DNA of 64,000 nt. Source: Tardiphaga robiniae. GTDB taxonomy: Bacteria; Pseudomonadota; Alphaproteobacteria; Rhizobiales; Xanthobacteraceae. The translations under genes were made by a program, and so were the position numbers. Location of the stretch: contig NZ_JABMCJ010000089.1 of the NCBI RefSeq assembly GCF_013359755.1, forward strand, positions 1-64,000. Reading direction: 5' to 3'. The notes beneath the pieces are model-generated. The model was not told where the DNA came from, searched no databases, and worked only from the letters and a program-made list of their open reading frames with translations. Position 1 is the stretch's first letter, and each line of letters begins with the position of its first letter. Below are positions 44,968 through 52,790 of the stretch, piece by piece.

Positions 44968-45147
44968 ATGACCAAGCTGGACGCAGAAGTCGACGATCTC
45001 ATCGCCGCCTGCCACGGCGACACCCGCGGCACCGTTGCTGCGCTCATTCTCGTCAACCAGCAGCTCGAGACCGAACTGGCCGAGCTGCGTGCGCAGATGG
45101 CCGCACGGCCGTTTGATGAGCAGATGGTGCACGCCGTTCTGCACTGA
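44968..45147 (+). CDS. Small acidic protein, 59 residues
   Basis: The frame starts MTKLDAEVDDLIAACHGDTR and runs to a stop at 45145-45147. AGGAG lies eight bases before the ATG. The sequence is acidic and mostly helical, with a likely amphipathic segment (VAALILVNQQLETELAELRAQMA) and one Cys. Codon use is strongly GC3-biased, as in neighbouring genes. I do not recognise a family. The 294 bases before it, back to the aldehyde dehydrogenase start, hold no convincing gene. Confidence 0.65.
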   Translation: MTKLDAEVDDLIAACHGDTRGTVAALILVNQQLETELAELRAQMAARPFDEQMVHAVLH

Positions 45148-45262
45148 TTGGTGACTTGATGCAGCGCAAGTGCGCCACAAGATTCGCGGTGTATAAATTC
45201 AATCTCGGCTGGGATTCGGAACGCCCTTTTGGCGTAATCGGAATTCCGGGATGGAGGTTTGA

Positions 45263-45484
45263 ATGCCCAGACAATTTGGATTGAAGGCGACATCGATTGC
45301 AGCGTCGACGCCCGCGACGGCGTGCAAAACGACGCTTGGCCTGATCGGATGGATGTTTGCGCCGAAGAACCGCGTGTCGCGTGGCGCCGCACCGGTGAGG
45401 CGCTCATCGGCATACACGGCGCTGCCCTATGCGCCAGCAAGCTGGCGCGGCTCCCGCGGCCGGCGATCGGTCTCGGTCAACTGA
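45263..45484 (+). CDS. Small basic protein, 73 residues (uncertain)
   Basis: An ATG six bases after GGAGG opens a frame for a basic, Ser/Ala/Arg-rich peptide with a hydrophobic patch (TLGLIGWMFAP) in the middle and a tail rich in Arg and Ser. Third codon positions are mostly G or C, in line with expression. No family is recognised. It could also be an overlapping shadow in a GC-rich gap, so the call rests mainly on the ribosome site. Confidence 0.4.
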   Translation: MPRQFGLKATSIAASTPATACKTTLGLIGWMFAPKNRVSRGAAPVRRSSAYTALPYAPASWRGSRGRRSVSVN

Positions 45485-45504
45485 AATCCGTGTGACGTCG
45501 CGCG

Positions 45505-45669
45505 CTAGCGTGTCGAGCGTTTGTCCGGTGTGGCTCGTTCCTTAATTGGTGGCTCTTCCAGAAATTTGTTGGTCGGGGATGGGTCGTCCGTCAGCCAGTC
45601 CGCGAAGTGGACGGCATTCTCGATCCAGTCCATCAATCTCGTCCAGGCGCGTGTCAGGGCATGTGGCAT
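45505..45669 (-). CDS. Small protein, 54 residues (uncertain)
   Basis: The frame reads MPHALTRAWTRLMDWIENAV at the start and continues with FADWLTDDP, PTNKFLEEPPIKER and a charged tail. The aromatic, helical first half and polar second half look protein-like rather than random. No Shine-Dalgarno precedes ATG 45669; the internal ATG at Met13 is an alternative. Function unknown. Confidence 0.35.
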   Translation of the reverse strand: MPHALTRAWTRLMDWIENAVHFADWLTDDPSPTNKFLEEPPIKERATPDKRSTR

Positions 45670-45733
45670 ACTGATTAGTCGCAGATAGCGCGGCTCGGGT
45701 TCAGTGGAGCAGCAAGAGCAGTGGATTGGGCTG

Positions 45734-45976
45734 TCAGGCGGCCTTCATCATTGTCGGCTTATCGTTTCCAGTTGTGCAGTCGGCAGCGATCTGATCGTCA
45801 CCCGGTTGCCTGCGACGCAGGGTGGAATGCATCTTGCCGAACACCTCGACGACAGTACGGAGCTCCCTGCGCAGCTCTTCGATCTGCGTCGGCTTCGGTC
45901 TCTCGTGATATCGCAAATACCTGGCCGCGGCGACGATCTCCGGCGAAAGCGGCGCCTTCGGCTTGACGGCGAGCAC
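45734..45976 (-). CDS. Small charged protein, 80 residues (uncertain)
   Basis: GTG start at 45976, preceded by GGAGAAGG. The central block (SPEIVAAARYLRYHERPKPT, then IEELRRELRTVVEVFGKM) looks like two amphipathic helices with many Arg and Glu. No motif or family is recognised. Together with the preceding short frames it occupies the otherwise gene-free stretch 45148-46058; no other feature is seen there. Confidence 0.35.
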   Translation of the reverse strand: MLAVKPKAPLSPEIVAAARYLRYHERPKPTQIEELRRELRTVVEVFGKMHSTLRRRQPGDDQIAADCTTGNDKPTMMKAA

Positions 45977-46058
45977 CAGCCCTTCTCCGATTGCCTGTTA
46001 CGTTTTGCGTTGATGAATTGCGAGGCGCTACCGTCTGAGCCTGCCGTCCGTCCGCATT

Positions 46059-46859
46059 TCACTCGCGCGGGGCGGGCGCAATGTCCGCCGGCATAATATT
46101 GTGCCCATCGCTATGTGTTAGCGCACTCAGGTCGAATGTCTCTCCGCGAATGCGCGATAGGGTGGACAAGGCGCGGTCGCGATCACTTTCCAGAAGCTGA
46201 CCGAGATGTGTGACAGCGGCATTCGGCTTGCGCTGCCGGATCGCCTTCAATGTCGACGCCATCAGGTCGGCGCTGAGCCCGCGAATGTCGCGGGTCTGAT
46301 AGTCCAGCGGTGTCTTCCATATGGTTTCCCATACGGTTTGGTTGGCAAGGTCGGTGAGCAATTCGACGAGCAGTTCGTTGCCCGAGCCGCGTGCAATGGT
46401 CTTGACTGCCCGCGTCGTGGTGCGTGCGAAAGCCATCGGATCATCGATCTCGACTCCGGCTCTCAACTCGTCGCAGCGGCGCGCCAATGTGTCGATGAAG
46501 CTTTCGACCGGCGTGGCCGCCATGGTGCGCACTGCCAGCATCGACAGTGCAGTACGGACATTAAATAGGTCGGCTACCGACTTGAGTGACAGCGGCCTGA
46601 TATAGGCGCCGCGCCGCGGAAAGATGTCGACCAGGCGCCGGCGCTCGAGAATGCGGATCGCTTCACGGATTGGTCCACGGCTGACGCCGAAATCGCGCGC
46701 CAGGTCGAGTTCAACAAGACGCTCGCCCGCTTTGCGACGGCCGGAGACGATTTCGGCACCGAGTTCCTCCGCAACCTGGTCGGGGATCGTGCGCGGCGCA
46801 AATCTCCGTTCGACGTCGTGCTCGTTATCATTGAACGGCTTGCGAAGTGCCGCTGCCAT
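46059..46859 (-). CDS. GntR family regulator, FCD type
   Basis: 266 residues starting at ATG 46859, with GGAGG five bases upstream. The winged helix (IPDQVAEELGAEIVSGRRKAG, then LARDFGVSRGPIREAIRILERRRL) is followed by a helical FCD-type effector domain whose metal-binding histidines are not obvious, so it may bind its ligand without metal. It is divergent from the 47051-58903 operon and probably controls it. A perfect 8-4-8 palindrome lies between them (46916-46935). Confidence 0.9.
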   Translation of the reverse strand: MAAALRKPFNDNEHDVERRFAPRTIPDQVAEELGAEIVSGRRKAGERLVELDLARDFGVSRGPIREAIRILERRRLVDIFPRRGAYIRPLSLKSVADLFNVRTALSMLAVRTMAATPVESFIDTLARRCDELRAGVEIDDPMAFARTTTRAVKTIARGSGNELLVELLTDLANQTVWETIWKTPLDYQTRDIRGLSADLMASTLKAIRQRKPNAAVTHLGQLLESDRDRALSTLSRIRGETFDLSALTHSDGHNIMPADIAPAPRE

Positions 46860-46915
46860 GGCCGCCTCCTGTCGATGCACGCTTGCAGCGTCATACGATC
46901 CTGTCTACCGCAGAA

Positions 46916-46935
46916 GTCAATTGTTGACAATTGAC
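46916..46935. promoter_or_regulatory. Putative GntR operator palindrome
   Basis: Perfect inverted repeat GTCAATTG-TTGA-CAATTGAC in the divergent gap, 57 bases from the GntR start. The length suits a GntR dimer and the AT-rich core stands out from the GC-rich surroundings. Confidence 0.65.
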
Positions 46936-47050
46936 AGTTGATGCTCCTTCATTGGGTTACTGTCGCTTCAATACATACCGGCACAAGCCGGACCGCGATG
47001 GAACGTCCCGATGCAAGATCTGCAGAACAGGGATGGCAAGGGAGGTGAAC

Positions 47051-47212
47051 ATGGCGGCTCTGTTCGCGTCGGCGCATGTCCGACTGAGAACACCCCAACA
47101 GACACGGGTCTGCGGCTTTCATCCGTATGTGCAAGTGAAGCACCGGCAACCGCTGCAGCAGTGGATGATGCGCGGCGTCATTGGTCGTGTTCTGGCTGGC
47201 GAAGCGCGATGA
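47051..47212 (+). CDS. Short leader ORF before ABC ATPase, 53 residues
   Basis: ATG 47051 follows GGGAGGTG at five bases, one of the strongest ribosome sites in the window. The frame (MAALFASAHVRLRTPQQTRV..., ending [11 protein letters not shown]) closes with TGA overlapping the ATPase ATG as ATGA (47209-47212). This is the hallmark of translational coupling. The peptide is basic and without known motif. It may be a leader that feeds ribosomes into the ATPase gene, or a small functional protein. Confidence 0.45.
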   Translation: MAALFASAHVRLRTPQQTRVCGFHPYVQVKHRQPLQQWMMRGVIGRVLAGEAR

Positions 47213-48270
47213 CAGGTGCGATCGACATCTCCGCTCCCACGGCAACGCGCGTTGCTGGAATGCCCGACGCGGGCGTTTCGCCGCAGCCGCCTTTGCTCGA
47301 AGTGCGCGATCTCTCGCTGTCATTCACGACGGCGCGCGGCGCATTGCCGATCACCCGGAATGTAAATTTCACCATCGCGCCGGGCGAGCGCGTCGGTCTG
47401 GTCGGCGAAAGCGGATGCGGCAAGACCGTCACTGGTCTGTCGCTGCTGCGGCTGTTGCCGCCGCAGTCAGCGCGCATTCAGGGCGATATCCTGTTCAATG
47501 GGACCAATCTGGCCACGCTGTCGCCGCGGCGAATGCGCGCCGTGCGCGGCCGTGAGATCGCAATGATTTTTCAGGAGCCGATGAGCGCGCTCGATCCGGT
47601 CTTCACCGTCGGTGATCAGATCAGCGAAGCCTATCGCATCCATTTTCCGGTCAGCCGTCTGGAAGGGCGCGAACGCGCCATCGCGGCGCTGCGTGAGGTT
47701 GGCATCCCCGCGCCGGAACGCCGCTGCGACGAATATCCGCATCAGCTGTCCGGTGGCATGCGCCAGCGCGTGATGATCGCGATGGCGTTGATCTGCAAGC
47801 CGAAGCTGCTGGTCGCCGACGAGCCGACCACCGCGCTCGATGTCACGGTGCAGGCGCAGATCACAGACCTCTTGCGTTCGTTGAGCGAGCGCACCGGGAC
47901 AGCGCTGATTTTCATCACCCATGATCTCGGCGTCGTCGCCGAAACCTGCACCCGCATGATCACGATGTATGCCGGTGAAGTCGTCGAGGACGCGCCGGTG
48001 GATGATGTGCTGACGCGGCCACGGCATCCTTACACGTCAGGGCTGCTGCGCTCGCTGCCTGGCCTCAGCAGGCGCCGCGGCGTGTTGGCCTCGATCCCCG
48101 GTCGTGTGCCGTCGCCGAGTGCGATGCCGGCCGGCTGCTGTTTCCGATCACGTTGCACGCATGCCGTGGCGGGCTGCGAGCAGAGCCAGCCGATGATCGA
48201 GATCGAAAGCGGACGTACTGCGCGCTGCTGGCGTGCCCCCGAGCTCGTGCTGCCGGGAGCGGTGAATTGA
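47209..48270 (+). CDS. ABC transporter ATPase, DppD/OppD type
   Basis: 353 residues. Walker A GESGCGKT near 66, signature [15 protein letters not shown], Walker [13 protein letters not shown], then the H-loop FITHDLGVV. The C-terminal extension has the oligopeptide-transporter Cys pattern ([14 protein letters not shown]), which in OppD/DppD-type subunits can hold an iron-sulfur cluster. Start at ATG 47209, overlapping the leader ORF; a far-upstream in-frame start was rejected. It is the first of two separate ATPase genes of this transporter. Confidence 0.92.
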   Translation: MTGAIDISAPTATRVAGMPDAGVSPQPPLLEVRDLSLSFTTARGALPITRNVNFTIAPGERVGLVGESGCGKTVTGLSLLRLLPPQSARIQGDILFNGTNLATLSPRRMRAVRGREIAMIFQEPMSALDPVFTVGDQISEAYRIHFPVSRLEGRERAIAALREVGIPAPERRCDEYPHQLSGGMRQRVMIAMALICKPKLLVADEPTTALDVTVQAQITDLLRSLSERTGTALIFITHDLGVVAETCTRMITMYAGEVVEDAPVDDVLTRPRHPYTSGLLRSLPGLSRRRGVLASIPGRVPSPSAMPAGCCFRSRCTHAVAGCEQSQPMIEIESGRTARCWRAPELVLPGAVN

Positions 48271-49298
48271 TGTCTTCCGCGCAGAACCATAACAGCGATC
48301 GCGGCATTCTCGCGGTGCGTAACTTGCGCATTCTGTTTCCGACCCGCGATGGCCGCGACACGGTGAAGGCCATCGACGGCATGGACTTCGAGGTTCGCTC
48401 TGGCGAGACCTTCGGCATCATCGGCGAATCGGGTTCCGGCAAGACCACGCTCGGCCGCGCGCTGGTGTCGCTACTGCCGCCAACTCATGGCCAGATCCTG
48501 CATGACGGCACCGATCCTGTGACGCTTGGGACCGGCGCGTTCCGCAAGCATCGCCGCGACTATCAGATCATCTTCCAGGATCCGAATGCCGCGCTCAATC
48601 CCCGCATGACCATCATCGATAGCGTGGTCGAGCCGCTGGAGATTATGGGCCAGGGTGATCACGCGTCGCGCCGCCGCCGCGGCATCGAGGTGCTGGAACG
48701 CGTCGGGCTCGCTGCGGAAGCCGCCGACCGCTATCCGCACCAACTATCGGGTGGCCAGAAGCAGCGCGTCAATATCGCGCGCGTGCTGACGCTACGGCCA
48801 AAAGTTATTGTCTGCGATGAAGTGGTTGCGGCACTCGACGTCTCCATTCGCGGCGACGTGCTCAATCTCTTTGCGGATTTGCAGCGCGAATTCGGCCTGA
48901 CCTATGTGTTCATCACCCACGATATCTCGGTGGTCTCGCACATCTCCGACCGCATCGCCGTCACCTATCTCGGCAAGCTGATGGAGCTTGGTCCGGCCGA
49001 GGACGTGGTCGAGCACCCGCTGCATCCTTATACGCGCGCGCTGCTGTCGGCCGAGCCGGTGCCGCTGCCATCACATCTGCGTGTCGATCGCCGCATCATT
49101 CTCGAAGGCGAGATCCCGAGCCCGGTGGAGCCGCCGTCAGGCTGCCGATTCCGCACGCGCTGCCCGTCGGTGCAGCCGCGTTGCGCCAAAGAAGTGCCGG
49201 CCTGGCGTGACGTCAAGCCGGGCCACCGTGTCGCCTGCCATTTCGCGACGGCGAATGGACCACCACCAGACAATCAAAAAGCGCAACGCGCATCATAA
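48270..49298 (+). CDS. ABC transporter ATPase, DppF/OppF type
   Basis: 342 residues; its ATG shares a base with the stop of the first ATPase (TGATG). Walker A GESGSGKTT, signature LSGGQKQRVNIARVL, Walker B VIVCDEVVAALD, and H-loop FITHDISVV are present; V-V replaces P-x in the usual DEPxSALD, while the catalytic Glu is kept. The C-terminus has the Cys pattern GCRFRTRCPSVQPRC. It forms the heterodimer of ATPases for the transporter encoded downstream. Confidence 0.92.
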   Translation: MSSAQNHNSDRGILAVRNLRILFPTRDGRDTVKAIDGMDFEVRSGETFGIIGESGSGKTTLGRALVSLLPPTHGQILHDGTDPVTLGTGAFRKHRRDYQIIFQDPNAALNPRMTIIDSVVEPLEIMGQGDHASRRRRGIEVLERVGLAAEAADRYPHQLSGGQKQRVNIARVLTLRPKVIVCDEVVAALDVSIRGDVLNLFADLQREFGLTYVFITHDISVVSHISDRIAVTYLGKLMELGPAEDVVEHPLHPYTRALLSAEPVPLPSHLRVDRRIILEGEIPSPVEPPSGCRFRTRCPSVQPRCAKEVPAWRDVKPGHRVACHFATANGPPPDNQKAQRAS

Positions 49299-49317
49299 TC
49301 ATCGGGAGGAATTTCAA

Positions 49318-50871
49318 ATGACCACAATCGATTTGGGCAAGCGCGTGCTGCGTCGTCGTGACATTCTGGCTTTGATGGGCGGCGCCGCCGTGACCGGCGC
49401 GCTGGGCCTGCCGGCCTGGGCGCAGGATGCCAAGAAGGGTGGCGTGCTGAAAGTCGCCGCGCCCGCCAATCCATCGTCGCTCGATCCGGCCACCGGCGGC
49501 GCCGGCTCCGACCACAGCATTCTGTGGACCATGTATGACACGCTGGTGGAGTGGGACTATGAGACGCTGAAGCCGAAGCCGGGCATGGCGAAATGGGCGT
49601 TCCCGGATGCGAAGACCATGGTGCTCGATATCGCCACCGGCATCAAATTCCACGACGGCACACCGATGGATGCTGAGGCCGTCAAGTTCAATCTCGAACG
49701 CAATCGCACCGACCAGCGCTCCAATGTGAAGCCTGATCTCTCCAGCGTCGAAGCGGTTGAGGTGACCGGTCCGCTCCAGGTCACGCTGAAGCTGAAGAAT
49801 CCCGACACGGCGCTGCCGGCGATCCTGTCGGACCGTGCAGGAATGATGGTGTCTCCGACGAACATCAAGGCGCTCGGCAACGAGACCGATCGCAAGCCAG
49901 TGGGCGCGGGACCATGGAAGTTCGTGCGCTGGAACGACAACGAGATCATCGTCGTAGCGCGTCATGACCAGTACTGGCGCCAGGGTCGGCCTTATCTCGA
50001 TGGCATCGAGTTCAACATCATCCCGGAAAACGCCACGGCCCTGCGCTCGGTGGTCGCCGGCCAGAACGACATGGCTTTCCAGTTGCCCGCGCGTCTGAAG
50101 CCGGTGATCGAGCGCGCCAAGAATCTGGAGACGGTGACGTCACCGACGTTGTACTGCATCCAGCTCTATTTGAACTATGCGCGTTCGCCGCTCGATAACA
50201 TCAAGGTTCGTCAGGCGATCAATTTCGCGCTCGACCGCGATGCCTTCGTCAAGGCGGCGCTGAATGGGCTGGGCGAGCCGGCGCGTATGACGCTGCCGAG
50301 TTCGCACTGGGCGTTCAACAAGGACGTCGCCGGGATGTATCCGAACAATCCGGAAAAGGCGAAGCAGTTGCTCGCCGAAGCCGGCTACAAGGATGGCCTC
50401 GAATTGACCATCGGCGGTTACACGGACCAGGATTCGGTGCGGCGTGGCGAGGTGATTCAGGATCAGCTTGGCAAGGCTGGCATCCGCCTCAAATTCACCC
50501 GCGGCACCATCGCTGAAATCAGCGCGCAATTCTTCGCCACCGAGAAGAAGTTCGATCTGCTGGTGTCGGCCTGGACCGGTCGTCCGGATCCGAGCATGAC
50601 CTATGCGCTCGGCTTCGACAAAGGCGCTTACTACAATGCCGGCCGTACCGCGGATCCCGAGCTCTCCAAGCTGATCCAGGAGAGCCGCGTCAGCGAGGAT
50701 CTCACGAAGCGCGCCGAAGTGTTCGCCAAGATCCAGAAGTTCACGGTGGAGAATGCCCTGTCGGCACCGCTCGCGTTCCAGTTCGAACTCGATGCGCTGT
50801 CTGCCAAGGTGAAGGGCTTCAAGCCCAATCTGCTCGGCAAGCCGAAATTCGGAAACATATCGCTCGGTTAA
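49318..50871 (+). CDS. Peptide-type ABC binding protein (SBP family 5)
   Basis: 517 residues, preceded by GGGAGGA. The leader has R12-R13-R14-D before a hydrophobic stretch and an AWA cleavage site, so Tat export is likely. Family blocks: SSLDPATGGAGSDHSILWTMYDTLVEW, IKFHDGTPMDAEAVKFN, and DNIKVRQAINFALDRDAF. It feeds the two permeases that follow. As the operon also encodes a CoA ligase and a carboxylase, the ligand is probably an organic acid, ester or amide rather than a peptide (inference). Confidence 0.92.
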   Translation: MTTIDLGKRVLRRRDILALMGGAAVTGALGLPAWAQDAKKGGVLKVAAPANPSSLDPATGGAGSDHSILWTMYDTLVEWDYETLKPKPGMAKWAFPDAKTMVLDIATGIKFHDGTPMDAEAVKFNLERNRTDQRSNVKPDLSSVEAVEVTGPLQVTLKLKNPDTALPAILSDRAGMMVSPTNIKALGNETDRKPVGAGPWKFVRWNDNEIIVVARHDQYWRQGRPYLDGIEFNIIPENATALRSVVAGQNDMAFQLPARLKPVIERAKNLETVTSPTLYCIQLYLNYARSPLDNIKVRQAINFALDRDAFVKAALNGLGEPARMTLPSSHWAFNKDVAGMYPNNPEKAKQLLAEAGYKDGLELTIGGYTDQDSVRRGEVIQDQLGKAGIRLKFTRGTIAEISAQFFATEKKFDLLVSAWTGRPDPSMTYALGFDKGAYYNAGRTADPELSKLIQESRVSEDLTKRAEVFAKIQKFTVENALSAPLAFQFELDALSAKVKGFKPNLLGKPKFGNISLG

Positions 50872-50890
50872 GTCTCCGACACAACAACTG

Positions 50891-50911
50891 GCGCCGCGAT
50901 CATCGCGGCGC
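50891..50911 (+). other. Intergenic hairpin behind binding-protein gene
   Basis: Perfect 9-bp stem GCGCCGCGA (50891-50899) with 50903-50911 and a three-base loop, 20 bases 3' of the binding-protein stop and 23 before the permease start. No T-tract; read as mRNA stabiliser or attenuator. Confidence 0.7.
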
Positions 50912-50933
50912 GCTCAACTGGTGTGATGAACGC

Positions 50934-51890
50934 ATGTCTAATTCTGGACGTCTCCGCATCATCGGTCGTCGCCTGCTGCAGTCGATTCCGGTGGTGGTGC
51001 TGTCGACCTTCATCGTGTTCGGCCTGCTCAAGCTGGTACCGGGCGATGTGGCGGTGACGCTTGCCGGCGACAATGCGTCTGATCAGCGGATCGCCGAAAT
51101 CCGCGAGCTTTACGGCCTGAACCAGCCGTTCTTCCTGCAATACGGCTCGTGGCTCTGGAAAGCGGCGCATGGCGATCTCTCCAACTCGCTGATTTCCAAT
51201 GAAGCGGTGTTGACCTCGATCCAGCGCTGCTTGCCGCATACGCTGCTGATCGTTGTGCTCGCTTTGTTAACGGCCATGCTTGTCGGCATTCCCCTGGGCA
51301 TTGCTGCCGCAACCAAGCCCGGCTCGTGGATCGACGGTTTCGTCATGGCTATCGCCTCACTTGGTGTCGCCGTGCCGAACTTCTGGCTGGGAATGCTGCT
51401 GGTGGCGTTCTTCTCGCTGCAGCTGAATTGGTTGCCGGCCACCGGCGCGGTGTCGCTGATGAAAGACCCTTGGGCCTCGCTCAGCCATGCCATTCTGCCA
51501 GCCGTGGCACTTGCATCGGGCGGTATTGCCGAGGTCGCGCGGCAATTGCGGTCCTCGCTGGTCGAGATCCTGTCGTCGCAGCAGGTCCGCACATTGCATG
51601 CCAAGGGCTTGCCGCCGTCATCGATCCTGTGGCGGCACGGTTTGAAGAATGTCAGCGTCAATCTGCTCACCGTGGTCAGCCTGCTGGCGAACCGCATGTT
51701 GGCGGCGACTGTGGTGGTCGAGGCGGTATTCGCGATCCCCGGCATGGGCGGCCTGATCGTCAACGGCGCGATGAACCGCGATTTCCCGGTGGTGCAGGGC
51801 GTGGTGTTCACCATGGTCCTGATCGTGGTCACGCTCAATCTGCTCACGGACATTCTCTATAGCGTCCTCGATCCGAGGATCTCGTCATGA
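50934..51890 (+). CDS. ABC transporter permease, DppB type
   Basis: 318 residues, six predicted helices. It begins LRIIGRRLLQSIPVVVLSTFIVFGLLKLVPGDVA, the standard DppB/OppB first helix, and ends with the DILYSVLDPRIS block that recurs at the C-terminus of this subunit family. The EAA-like loop is VRTLHAKGLPPSSILWRHGLKN. Its stop overlaps the start of the DppC-type gene as ATGA. Confidence 0.93.
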   Translation: MSNSGRLRIIGRRLLQSIPVVVLSTFIVFGLLKLVPGDVAVTLAGDNASDQRIAEIRELYGLNQPFFLQYGSWLWKAAHGDLSNSLISNEAVLTSIQRCLPHTLLIVVLALLTAMLVGIPLGIAAATKPGSWIDGFVMAIASLGVAVPNFWLGMLLVAFFSLQLNWLPATGAVSLMKDPWASLSHAILPAVALASGGIAEVARQLRSSLVEILSSQQVRTLHAKGLPPSSILWRHGLKNVSVNLLTVVSLLANRMLAATVVVEAVFAIPGMGGLIVNGAMNRDFPVVQGVVFTMVLIVVTLNLLTDILYSVLDPRISS

Positions 51891-52762
51891 CCGATGCTGT
51901 GATGGCGCCCGAACGTCGGCCGGGACGTTTCTCGGGTTTTGTACGCTGGTTCGTCAGTGATCTACGCGGCGCGTTCAGCCTGACTTTCCTCGTCGCGTTG
52001 TTCGTGATCTCGGTCCTCGGCCCGTGGATCTCGCCATATGCGCCGGCAGCACAGGATCTCGACGCGGCGCTGGCGACCATGTCGACTCAACATTGGCTTG
52101 GTGCTGACGATCTCGGTCGCGATACGCTCAGCCGCCTGATCTATGGGGGCATGGCGTCGCTCTATGCGAGTTTCCTCGCGGTCACGATCGCCGTTCTGAT
52201 TGGCGTGCCGGTCGGCATCCTCGCCGGCTATCTCGGCGGCTGGGTCGATGCCGTGATCAGCCGCATCATTGACAGCTTCCTGTCATTTCCGGCCATCGTG
52301 CTGGCGATCGCTGTCACCGGCGCGCTCGGCATCGGTTTGACCAATGGCATGATCTCGGTCGGCATCGTGTTCGCGCCGCAGCTGGCACGATTGGTGCGCG
52401 CCCGCACGCTCGTGGTGCGCAACGAACTCTATGTCGATGCTGCCCGCTGCTTTGGCGGTTCCACCAAACGCATTCTATGGCGCCATGTGCTGCCGAATGC
52501 GATTCAGCCTGTGATCGTGCAGGTGACGCTGCTGCTCGCGGCAGCGTTGCTCGCCGAAGCGAGCCTTAGCTTCCTCGGCCTGGGTATCCAGCCGCCGGAT
52601 CCAAGCTGGGGCGGGATGCTGGCGCGGGCCTATCAGAATATGGAGATCGCGCCGGAGCAGATGTATCCGCCCGGCCTCGCGATCCTGTTCACCGCACTGG
52701 CTTTCAACACGCTGGGTGAATCGCTGCGCGTCGCGCTCGATCCGACCATGAAACGCAACTGA
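51887..52762 (+). CDS. ABC transporter permease, DppC type
   Basis: 291 residues with the OppC-type N-terminal helix (LRGAFSLTFLVALFVISVLGPWI) after a 25-residue cytoplasmic lead, then LGADDLGRDTLSRL, the subunit's marker motif. The coupling loop is YVDAARCFGGSTKRILWRHVLPNA. The C-terminal half carries GLGIQPPDPSWGGMLA, common in this group. It completes the membrane part of the transporter and is followed after 28 bases by the CoA ligase gene. Confidence 0.93.
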   Translation: MTDAVMAPERRPGRFSGFVRWFVSDLRGAFSLTFLVALFVISVLGPWISPYAPAAQDLDAALATMSTQHWLGADDLGRDTLSRLIYGGMASLYASFLAVTIAVLIGVPVGILAGYLGGWVDAVISRIIDSFLSFPAIVLAIAVTGALGIGLTNGMISVGIVFAPQLARLVRARTLVVRNELYVDAARCFGGSTKRILWRHVLPNAIQPVIVQVTLLLAAALLAEASLSFLGLGIQPPDPSWGGMLARAYQNMEIAPEQMYPPGLAILFTALAFNTLGESLRVALDPTMKRN

Positions 52763-52790
52763 CCAAGAAATAAGAACAAGGAAGACGGTA

